The position numbers and the translations under genes were made by a program. From the NCBI GenBank assembly GCA_950022655.1, contig OX465592.1:5415544-5479543 (forward strand): a stretch of 64,000 nucleotides of DNA, in the 5' to 3' direction. The stretch comes from Alentia gelatinosa (taxonomy: Eukaryota > Annelida > Polychaeta > Phyllodocida > Polynoidae). Each line of letters begins with the position of its first letter. Within the stretch, counting starts at the first letter, position 1. The notes beneath the pieces were generated by a model, which saw only the letters and a list, made by a program, of their open reading frames with translations, was not told the DNA's origin and ran no database searches. This document shows positions 9,826-21,800 of this stretch, piece by piece.

Positions 9826-12800
9826 GTGTGACCCTTTTTTTAGCTGCTAATAAGAATGTTGAAGAATTGAATGAATCCTTGTATCTATTAGTAGGAGAGC
9901 AAAAAAAACACAAAACATATTCACACAGTAATCACTACCAGTACTGGTAAACATGTACATGTATAGTATGTTTCACCAAGCAGAGATGCCAGTTTTCAAT
10001 GTTTCCATTGAAATTCATGTTTTCATTTTCAGAATAAAAGAAATATTTTTGCTTGTGTAGTATTGACAATCCAACTGCTAAATAATCCAATTCAGCCACA
10101 TCCCATGATCCCCCCTAAACCTCTCTACTGACCCAAGTAAAAACTTTAGCTTTCCCTTGATCCCTTGATTCCCCACTGTAATGCATATCATTAAATGGAA
10201 AATTGCAATGGAAAATATTTCAATACTTTTTTCTGACCCCAACTGCCATCCCTGCACTAAGGCAAAATGAGCTACACGTAATAAAGTTTAATGTGAATAA
10301 CATGCACGGACTTCAAATAATGTAGCCAGACTTCTCAACAGATCATGATGGTAAATTTCTTAGTCTCAGCTCAAATTTCAGTGATACAAGAACTTAAAAA
10401 AGAAACACTAAGAGATTTGCCAAAAGCTATGAGTAACATAATACTCAAATCTTAAACAGAAACGACATCGCAGACCTTACTTGAAACGAGCTCTAGTTTC
10501 ATGGTAGCATCATGCTTATTGGCTTGTGTAACAATTTTTACTAAATGTGTATTTCAGTTATTTCCATCGTATCAAAGGCTGTATCGTGCAACCAGTTTTT
10601 GCAGTCAAGAATGAATGATGCATCTTTTCAAGATGTCTGCACTAGAATTTCCCCCACTTCACCAGTCTGTCCTATTATTATATACCTGTGTGCGAATGTT
10701 TATAAAATACTGCCCACTGCTAGGGGTGCAGTAATAATAATGTTCGTGCCCACTGTGAGTGTGACTTAATAAGTCATTAAAATGGTGTTTTTTTTCATCG
10801 ATTTAAGGTATATAATAATAAGCAAACGTCCTAACTATGGATGAAACGCTTCTCGTTCTTGGTCAGTCGTCGATTTTATACTGCCTTCCGCCTATGGCGT
10901 CAGGCAGTATGAAATCGGCAACTGACCTCGAACATGAATCGTTTCGTCCACAGTAAGGACGTTTCCTAATATTATTAAATACCTGTGTCCGAATGTCTAT
11001 TAAATACTGCCCACTGCTAGGGGTGCAGTAATATGGAGAAACAGGCTTACTGTATTCGTACGGGTAAAATACGCGGTGAAATTTGAAATCGGATTCACCG
11101 ATGCCGAAGGCAGAGGTGAATCCGATTTCAAATTTCACCAAGTATTTTACCCGTACGAATACAGTCAGCCTGTTTCTCTATTATTATATACCTTAATTTA
11201 GCCATTTTGATACTTACAATTTGCTACTTTTGTCGTACTTCGCCACCACGTCTAGGACGTACGTCTCCTGACACTAACATACCAGTTGCCGTCCACGTTT
11301 AAAAGGTCGAATCTGATTGGTCGAGACCGTTTAGCCTCATCCAATCAGAGAGCGCCTTTTAAATCTACACTCCCATGCGGAGGTTTCGTTTTCAAATCGA
11401 GCAAGGCAAGGATCAATCTAGCGGGACTCCGGCTTTCGATTCCGGTCCATTCCGGTTTATCGGCCGTTGGGAAGTACTCCATTTCAATTTTATTCGCTAC
11501 ATAATTCAAGTTTAGACATTGTATGAAGAAATCTTGATGTTATTTACGGTATTACCGCTGTTTTCCGCAATTTGCGTCGAATCGTCGATTCGACAGTAGC
11601 GGCGGCCATCTTGAATGTCTCGTTTCCTAGTAGGTGCCTGGAGAGTGATTAGCGGTAGGACGTTCCGTGTGTACGACCGTCGTTACGGTCACGTGATAAC
11701 GCTACATACACCATGTAGGTGTCGTACGGGTATAAATACAACATGGGTAGGAGAGGGCGGTATGTGTATGATATACTAACATAGGTATATAATAATAATA
11801 ATGTTTGTACCCACTGTGACTTCAACTTTGTAAGCCATTAAAATGGCGTTTTAAATCATTTTCAGGTATATAATAATAAGCAATCATCCTGACTTTGGAC
11901 AAAACGTTTCTCGTTTCCGGCCAGTCTTCAATAACATATGACCTTCGGTCTACGGCTTAAGGCCATATGAAATCGACAACTAACCTCGAACGAGAAACGT
12001 TTCGCCCACAGTAAGGACGTTTCCTCATATTACTGATTGTATGTTTTGGTGTCTAGGAGGGAGGACCGTGCGCCAACCTACAACGACAGAGTGTGCACCT
12101 GTCACTTCGCTGGCGAACCTTCTCCATCTGTCTTCCCATGGACAGCTGACCCGGCCCAGGTGTTGGCACCCACCAAAAGGTATCTCATTTAGATTTGTTA
12201 GATAGTCTGATAAACAAGAACACTGCAACACAATTTTATAAGAGTAGAATGTATAGAAATAGATGTCTGTGTACTGAAGTGATGGAGTAAGGTCAGGGGA
12301 TGTGGAAGTTATTCAAAGGGAACTCAGTTTATCTCACCCCTGGTATTTTTTCTCCATAGAGTTTGTTTTTCATTTTGTAAGGTTTATACAAGAGCAGTCT
12401 CCTATGTAACAGATTTTATATGCCGCTGTAGGGCGTGATTACATATTCATCCAGAACAACTCCGTATATATACATATAGCCATATTTTGTCGGCTCAGAG
12501 GTGATAATGATGATAATGATTATGGGATGGGATGCACTTGGGCATTATAACTTGTACAACAAGACCATTATGGGATTTCTTTACATATATATACGATCAC
12601 AACCTCAATTTTCTCTGCTCATTAGCATGCGAGCCTCCTGCTCCGAACCAATACATTCTTTTTATACAGATATATTGAGTCAACATTTTGTACTTCAACC
12701 GGTAGGTCGTTCCAGTAAGTCATTCCTATGTACAGCGGGTTTTTTTTTTATAAAAAGAAGTTCAAGGCCTTTTTAATTTTACCAGTCTTTTAGCTTGCTG

Positions 12801-15800
12801 CCTTGTTTTAACAATTTCATCCACTTTAAGTTTGACTGCATATCTTCTCATGTATAAGTGTAAGAGATACGCTCTTCTACATGCTAAGCTTTCTACATCA
12901 TACCGCAAGTGCAGATCAGCAATACTTATTAGCAAGTGGATGGTTGGTCTTTAGGTTATGGCTATAGCCTACTTTATTACCCACCGATTACGGAGTCTCC
13001 ATAGGAAATGTATAGGGCACCTGGAAACAACTACCCGGAGATTCTGGCATGTCAGAATCTCCTGCAGGAGATTCCGGAAAAATAGTCCTGTCCATCATGA
13101 GGTCAAATCATCATGTGCTTCGAAATAAGTTTCTTGAATGTTCATTCAATGTTAATTATTTAGAAGCAATCATGATAATCTCATTTACCATCAGAAATCA
13201 TTGTAATAACACACTTTGCATGCTAAAACTACTGGTTAATGGAGAACTATATTATTGGTGTAAGTCTACACCAAATTACTGCCACACTCAACAGTGCTGT
13301 GGTGTCTGGAACTAAATGTATTACAGAAACATTTTTATTGCAATAGATTTGTTATTAATCTTGTAGGTGGGTAATAAATACAATAACGACTGGTTTTGTA
13401 TACGAGTGACCATAATCTCCTCGTAGTTGACGACATAATATCCTCGCTAATCGCTCGGATACTACTACGCGTCAACTACTCAGAGATTACGGCCACTCGT
13501 ACACAAAACCAGTCATTATTGTGTATGTAGTACACATGCTTGTAAAGTCATTAGGTGACCTGACCATATTTTTGCTTTTTATAGGTCACTAAGTACAGAT
13601 AGGAATATTGTATTTATTACCCACCTACAAGATTAATAACGAATCTATTGCAATAAAAAAGTTTCTGTAATACCTTTAGTTCCAGACACCACAGCAGTGT
13701 TAAGCGTGGCAGTAATTCGGTGTAGACTTACACCAATAATAAAGTTCGCCATTAACCTGTACTTTTAGTATGCAAACTGTATTATAACAATGATTTCTGA
13801 TGGTAAATGAGATTATTACGATTGCTTCTAAACAACTAACATTGAATGAACATTCAAGAAACTTATTTTGAAGTACATGATGATTTGACCTCATTTTGGA
13901 CAGGACTATTTTTCCGGAATCTCCTGCAGGAGATTCTGACATGCCAGAATCTCCAGGTAGTTGTTTCCAGGTGCCCTATACATTTCCTATGGAGACTCCG
14001 TAATCGGTGGGTAATAAGATTTCTGTTTTGGACAGAAGGTTTTATGGTGGTACAATGCCTCACAGTTTTTAAAATTTAGTATTTTGGAATGGATTTGAAA
14101 AAAAGTGAATTCAGTTTAGGTCCATTTTTAAGAACTATGTTTTTCAAAAAATCTCTCCTGAAAAATCAGTGGTGTCAGGGGATTTATTTTCGAATCCCCA
14201 TGATTTTTGAAGAATTAATTTTTTTATTTTTAAGAGCTCCCTCCCTCCCTCCCTCCCTCCCTCCCTCCCTCCCTCCCTCCCTCCCTCCCTCCCTCCCTCC
14301 CTCCCTCCCTCCCTCCCTCCCTCCCTCCCTCCCTCCCTCCCTCCCTCCCTCCCTCCCTCCCTCCCTCCCTCCCTCCCTCCCTCCCTCCCTCCCTCCCTCC
14401 CTCCCTCCCTCCCTCCCTCCCTCCCTCCCTCCCTCCCTCCCTCCCTCCCTCCCTCCCTCCCTCCCTCCCTCCCTCCCTCCCTCCCTCCCTCCCTCCCTCC
14501 CTCCCTCCCTCCCTCCCTCCCTCCCTGCCTCCCTCCCTGCCTCCCTGCCTCCCTCCCTCCCTCCCTCCCTCCCTCCCTCCCTCCCTGCCTCCCTGCCTCC
14601 CTCCCTGCCTCCCTCCCTCCCTGCCTCCCTCCCTCGTAGACCTTTGGACCTCATTGAGCGTTAAATGCGACCTTATTGAGCTTTAAATGCGTCCATCTGC
14701 TAATTTGGTCTTTAAAGGCCAATATTTCTATTTTTAAATGCACACTTAGCTCTTGTTGTTTCCGTAGATATATAAATCATACTTGTTAATTAAGCACAGT
14801 GTGCATTCAGAAAATGTCTCGTTAGATTTATTATGGCACTTCAATATGTAGCAGTAATCCTCTGTTAGCTCCACATATGAAATATCCTATATGATCAAAG
14901 ATTGGGGCTATCATAGTTTTATAAATCTTGAAGGTTGTTTTCTCAGTTATGTTTCTTCTTATTTTTACTAGTTGGAAGAGTTTTTGATGAATTTTCTTAA
15001 GGTTATCTGAAATAGCCTGCTTCGAGGTCAAGGAATCGTGTTAAGTTATTCTCAGGTATTTATAACTGTAACACCAAGGTATTTCTGAGTTGTTGATACT
15101 AATTTTCGATAATTTGCTATTGTTATCATTCTTTTTCAATAGAATTTGTGAACCAAAGATACAGTTGTTTTTTTTTCTTGTTCACTTTCATATGGTTATC
15201 TTTACACCACGACTCTAGTAAATCCATATCATGTTGTAATCGCAAAAAACTATTAGTGATAACATCATCACTGGTGAATAGGACCAGGTCATTGGCGTAA
15301 AAAATATGCTTACAATGTAAAGGTAGAGCTTTAATATCATCAATAAAACAATTAAACAGTAAAGGGCCAAGGATACTACCTTGTGGTACACCAGAGGAAT
15401 TCGGGATGCTAGAGTTAACACTGGGAACTCGTATCCAACGGCCATGAGATATTTAGGAAATTTATCCAATGGGGGATTATGTCACAAATGTTAGGCCATT
15501 AGTCGATGTGAAGGATGAGATAAATTCAAAAACCTATTCAAGTTTAGGGTCACAGGGCGTATCTGGTCTGAATCACTAGGTAATTCATGCAGCTTCGCCA
15601 TGTGAATTACTATGCAATTCAAACTAGATGTGATACAAGCTCTGACCCTAAACTTGAATAGCTTTCCTCTTTCATATCTTAGTGCAGAGAAAAAAGATTA
15701 TTTGGCGAAGTTTAAACAAATTTAAACAAATACCTGCAATACTGAATATGTTTATGAAAACCTTAGTTGTATAATTATATGGCATTACAAAATATAATTG

Positions 15801-18800
15801 GAAGTTCTTTGTTTAGAAAGATGGCTCGACCGGCCCTAGGGAAGGTACAACAAACTACTGGAGTAAGTATATAATGCACTCTTCTCAAAACAGTCCCTCC
15901 TCATAGTGATCTTGTAATACACTTGTATTTAATAAAGATGTTCATCAGAAGCCTTTTTCAGATAGATGGCTGTGATACTGTTTCTCTTGTCAATACTTAT
16001 ATAGAACGTCTTGACCATGCTGTACAAGTCACAGAACGAGATGGTAATTTACGTTTTGTATAATACGAGGCTTTTACGCCAAGTGCCGTACAAACCATGA
16101 ATTATCATTGAGTTCTGTGACTTGTACAAGCATGGTTGGACGTTATATATTTACTATATACCCGAAATTTTAAAAAATCATAAATTTCATTGGGCTCACC
16201 AACCAATATTTTGATAAATGTGTACGGGAAGGCAGTCCATATTTTCATGTATGGAGCAGTGGTCCGTACAGTATTTTTATGTTATATGTCAAAACGGTAC
16301 ATATTTACGATAGATATGGCATGGGTATATAGTAAACATCAAAGAACTGCTTTACCTGTAAACAGAATGAGAAATAAACATTATTGAAAAAAAGGTGGAT
16401 GGTGACAATAGGATTTCTCGTGTCAATATTTAGTTGACCCGTGAACTTGTATTCAGATAAATGGCTATAATAGGTTTCTTGTGTCAATACTTATCTGACT
16501 CGTGAACTTGTATTCACATAGATGGCTATAATAAGGTTTCTCGTATCAATACATATCTGACTCGTGAACTTGTATTTAGATAGATGGCTGTAATAAGGTT
16601 TCTCGTCAATACTTATCTGACTCGTGAACTTGTATTTAGATAGATGGCTGTAATAAGGTTTCTCGTATCAATACATATCTGACTCGTGAACTTGTATTCA
16701 GATAGATGGCTATAATAAGGTTTCTCGTCAATACTTATCTGACTCGTGAACTTGTATTTAGATAAATGGCTATAATAAGGTTTCTCGTCAATACTTATCT
16801 GACTCGTGAACTTGTATTTAGATAGATGGCTGTAATAAGGTTTCTCGTCAATACATATCTGACTCGTGAACTTGTATTTAGATAGATGGCTGTAATAAGG
16901 TTTCTCGTATCAATACTTATCTGACTCGTGAACTTGTATTCAGATAGATGGCTATAATAAGGTTTCTCGTCAATACTTATCTGACTCGTGAACTTGTATT
17001 CAGATAAATGGCTATAATAAGGTTTCTTGTCTATACTTATCTGACTCGTGAACTTGTAGTTAGATAGATGGCTATAATAAGGTTTCTTGTCTATACTTAT
17101 CTGATTCGTGAACTTGTATTTAGATGGAGAACCCGGCGTCTAAAGGTCGTCCTCTTCACGCAGCAGCTTCTCAAGGCACTGTCAAAGTATTCCCTGACCC
17201 CAAACCTAAGCGTTACGTCCCCAGGTAAGTTGATGTTATACCTCAGACATCCATCCCCCATCCAGCTAGACACTTGCTTATACTTATATCTATTCTCTAT
17301 AGGGAGCCAAAATGAGCCCACTGAAACGGCAGATACCTGTGTTCAAAACACCATTTCCAGATAGTGGCGCTCAGTACTTTGACTATATGGGGTCGAGATT
17401 ATATGCCTCATTCTCCAATCTTTTAAATGCATATTTTTAATACACTCAACAACTAACATCATAGCTTCAAGACAAACTCATTCAGAGACGATTGTGTTAA
17501 AGTACCCTTCAATAGTAGTAAATTACTCCCAAAACGAAACTCTAGTCTCGAAAATGGCCTCTGAAAATGGTGTTTTCAGCTTGGGTATCTGCAGTTTTCG
17601 CAGGCTCACATTGTCTCCCTATGCCTGCATGCCTTCTACCCTCAATTCAAAGAGTGAATTTTGTGGCCCACCTTTTCTTCATAAATAGTAAATTAAGGAT
17701 TAAAATAAAAACTCCCCTCTACCTGTCCCCCACTACTCCCCTTTTTCTCCTATCCCTCTGTCTCTGGACAAAGCGCTAGAATAATCATAAAGCAAACTGG
17801 CTGCTGTTATCATTAACATGACTAAGTTTGCAGCTAGGTTTGTGTGTAAATGCTGTCCACTATCACTCAGTAAGTTTTTATTAGCAGGTGGACGGTTGGT
17901 CTTTAGGTTATGGCTATAGTCTACTGTAGTACACATGCTTGTAGAGTCACTAGATGATCTGACCACATTTTTGCTTTTTATAGCTCACTAAGTAGAGATA
18001 GGAATATGGTTTTTGTTTTGGACAGAAGGTTTTATGGCCATACAATATCTGACAGTTTTAGTATTTAGTATTTTGACATGGATTTTCAGAAAAAAGAGAT
18101 TTCAATTGGGGGTGGGGGGGGGGGGGGGACTTTATGAGTCACAGGTCCATTTTTAAGAACTCCTTTATGGACATATTTCTACCCCTTAAATTGGTTCAAT
18201 CATAATATAATATACCTCTTTTGAAAGAGAATAAAAAACAGTAGGTGCTAGGAAGTGGAATTTTCTAGGTTGATTCTATAGTTGCTGAGATATTCAAGTA
18301 TTTGTTAAAGTAGAGGGGGGGGGGGGGGTTAGGTGAAATTGGCTCCAAACAGATGTTTACTCAATATTGATTTATAGTGAACATTAGTGTAACATTTACC
18401 ATCTCCATAAGTGGCACTGAAAGTTGCTTACACCCTAGGAAGTGTCATTATTTAGGTGAAATGTATATTTGATGTGCTATTCATGTATTTTTGCCAAATC
18501 TGATAATATGAGGCGGGGGGAGATATCAGGTGTATGAGAAGATGGTTTATTTAGCATATTTACACATAAATAGAAGTCAAACTGGTTCATAACTTTGTTG
18601 TAGGAATCAATCAAGACCCAGTCAAATTATATTGTTTTGTAAAATTATTTGCAATATCATTTACCACCAGATATTGGCCTGACCTACTTTATTGGTGTAC
18701 ATAGAAACTAAATTTTGTCCCCCATATGGCTAGGGAGCATGCAGACAGGTCTGTGTGCACTCATCCATGAAGCTATCTGAAAATGTTTCCTATGTACTTA

Positions 18801-21800
18801 GAGAATTGCTAATTGGTAATAGCTGTTTTTCCGTTCAGCGCCGCCATGCGGTCATGTTGCATGGCAACGCGGCCGTTCGGCCAAACATTGCGCTGTCCGA
18901 GTGCCTGCCTATGCATTCACACATAGGGTGTGAGTGGCGGGTATGAGTGCAGAGGTGTTGTTTTCTTACAGATAGAAGTGTTGGAACAAGTGAGGACACT
19001 CTCAAAACAAAGACAGGTTGTCCACATTTCAGAGTTGATTATTGTCTCAGTTTTTAGACAGTTTAGTTGCTTACAGAACTTACACTATGTCATACATTGT
19101 AGCCCATTACTGTTTGCCATGGATTTTTAGGGCGAAATGTGTCTGGGGAAAATACAGTAAGACTCAATATGAATAGCTTAATTACCTAATATTAAGATGT
19201 TATATTATCAAGAACACCAACAGGGGGCATAGGTATCCGACCCTCCCTCCCTCCCTCCCTCCCTCCCTCCCTCCCTCCCTCCCTCCCTCCCTCCCTCCCT
19301 CCCTCCCTCCCTCCCTCCCTCCCTCCCTCCCTCCCTCCCTCTCTCCCTCCCTCCCTCCCTCCCTCCCTCCCTCCCTCCCTCCCTCCCTCCCTCCCTCCCT
19401 CCCTCCCTCCCTCCCTCCCTCCCTCCCTCCCTCCCTCCCTCCCTCCCTCCCTCCCTCCCTCCCTCCCTCCCTCCCTCAGCTAATTGTAGTTTTAAATGCA
19501 TCCACCTGCTTATTTGGCCTTTTAGAGGCCAATGATTCTATTTGACTATGCACACTTAGCTCTCGTTAATGGAAGCGACCATTTCTGTAGGTATTGTAGA
19601 CAGAAGATGTTTATATTGATGCAGGGATGGAAATCCTTGTTTTTGATTTCTAGTTTGTCAAATTATTTTTCTTGTATAAAACAAAGATAATATCAATTGA
19701 ACAACACTGATGTGTTTTTCATGTTTACTCAGTCTTTCTGGTGCAGTGAATAGAAAATATTTCCAGTTTTTTTACCAGACCTCATCTGACATCTCTGTTG
19801 GTGTAAGCTGGAGCCTATCAAAAATAGTTGCTACCCTAGTAGACCCTCCAGTCTATAAAAAAGATCTAAAAAAGCGGCCTTTCTGTAGGTATTACAGACA
19901 GGAGGTGTTTATATATATTTATTTATTTTGCAATCAATTTTTTTTTCTTTTGTTTACATCCTTTGTTCCAGTTTTTGGTTCTTATGCAATCTTAAATTTT
20001 TCCAACATTAAAAAAAAACACAGTAGACTTTGATCAAAACTTGGTGATTTCTTCTTTACATTTATATTGATAGAAGAGACCTTTTCTGTAGGTATTACAG
20101 ACAGGAGGTGTTTATATTGATAGAAGCGGCCTTTTCTGTAGGTATTACAGACAGGAGGTGTTTATATATATATATTTTTTTGCAATCAGTTTTTATTGTT
20201 CTTTTGTTCACATCTTTTGTTCCAGTTTTTGGTTCTTATACAATCTTAAATCTTTCCAACATTTAAAAAAACACAGTAGACTTTGACCAAAATTTGGTGA
20301 TTTCTTCTTTACATTTAAATTGATAGAAGTGGCTGTTTTCTGTAGGTATTACAGACAGGAGATGCCCAAGTCGTTCTGGACCCCAGCGCTCGATGACCGG
20401 ACTAAACACACGATGCGACAAAACAGTCTGGTCGTGGGCTTCGTGTGGAAAACAGACCCCGACGGTACAGTTTTCCTCTCGGGCACCAAAGTTGTTCGTT
20501 CGAAACCACCACAGACCAAACCTGCAGAACAGAGATTTCCAGAAGTAAGTCGCCAACCTTCGTGCATTCACAGAATTCTTGATAGTATGGGTAGTGCTAT
20601 AATGATAATTGGAATGGGGAAATCACGTTAGGTGGTTGTATGATGTATGACTTATGGGTAGAACAGGTGCAGACTAAATTGTCGAATAAGTGTAGATTGA
20701 CGGGGCTAAGCTGATTCAGTACCTGGAGTTTATCGCAAACCCTGACGGAACGAAAAATTACATCTACAATGTCTAATAAACAAAAAATATATAGAATCAT
20801 AGAGCGCAATGTAGTACCCGAAGCTCAGAAGTGTCCTTCCTGGTCAGTAATTTGGGTAATGTCTTACTTAATATGAGACCACAACTACAGCCCTGAATAT
20901 TTATTCCTACAAGTACAAGAGATTGCCATTTTACACTTGTTAATAATACATGCATGGGATTTTCCCGTATTTTTCCAGATTTCAGGATACTTTGACACCC
21001 CAGGGGTCTTTTGCAGGGATGTCAGTTTTCCTTGTTTCCGCGGAAATCCGTGTTTTCATTTTTGAAATGTGAAATCCCTTTCCTTGGGTAAAATGAAAAT
21101 ATAACAGCACAGTGTAGAGGGATTTATATTACTCATATCAGTAATAAACCTCAATTCCCAACTCTACCTACCCCCAGTCTCTTCTTAGAAGCATATGTTT
21201 CGTAAAAATAATGTTACTTGTATTTAATACATTTCCGGTGTTTTGGTGTATATATCTCAGTTTTAAACCTTGAATGGTCATGGGAAATACTTCCTTGTTT
21301 TTTTTTTACCCCAACTGACATCCCTGCTTTCGTGAGATCAATGTAAAAACGTAAAAACGAGAATAACGCTTTTCAAGGGTTGTATGGGAGGTGTTGATTC
21401 AACATAAATACTTGAAAAATGGTGAGCTATATTTGTGTTATTCTGGCCATTTGACTCACAACTGAGGCCAGGAATTTCCTTAAAGTAGCCCAAAATGCAA
21501 GAGCCATGCCTGATAATAACTATATACCTGAGTTCCTAAATGAATATGCATTACCATCCAGATGTGAATTAGATTTCCTATCGTTGACTTCAGGAGGTAT
21601 TAAGAAACTTTGTCTTCAAAGTGAAGCAAGATGAAGATGCAGATGAGAAATCATCCTCTAAACAAGATGTTTTATACAGTCGTAAACAAAGCAGCCAGCC
21701 TGACCGAGCCTTAAACCATGTGATACATAGTCGTGAAACCACCAGCCAGTCCAACCGAGTTGCAAACCAAGTGATGCGCAGTCGTGAAACCACCGGCCAA

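Larger units (their letters stand above)
10666..12031. mobile_element. composite element with ATTATTATATACCT ends and nested snap-backs
   Basis: Several segments end in TATTATTATATACC or its inverse and share a body containing ACTGCCCACTGCTAGGGGTGCAGTAATA. Three snap-back palindromes are nested within, at 10815-10976, 11036-11179 and 11874-12031. The same body plus the same palindromes recur at 35709-36300, and a body fragment in inverse orientation lies at about 45270-45440. Non-coding. Confidence 0.65.
12929..14760 (+). mobile_element. CCCT-tract element, copy 1, disrupted by insertions
   Basis: Left end TTAGCAAGTGGATGG and right segment GCGTCCATCTGCTAA resemble inverted ends (compare TTAGCAGGTGGAC in other copies). 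Shared body landmarks are GGTTATGGCTATAGCC, CACATGCTTGTAAAGTCA, GGACAGAAGGTTTTATGG, then (CCCT)n and TGCACACTTAGCTCTTGTT. Two opposite copies of one TIR element and one palindrome interrupt the left part. Confidence 0.7.

Noticed and set aside
13049..13315. Frame starting MSESPAGDSG seen in both 406-bp elements
   Set aside because: Too short for a transposase, no conserved motif, and its start lies in a palindromic part of the element.
14089..14664. Long open frames of Pro-Pro-Ser-Leu or Arg-Glu-Gly-Gly across the CCCT tracts (also at 19.2, 24.9, 29.3 and 43.5 kb)
   Set aside because: A 4-bp repeat without a stop codon is open in all frames; these are not proteins.
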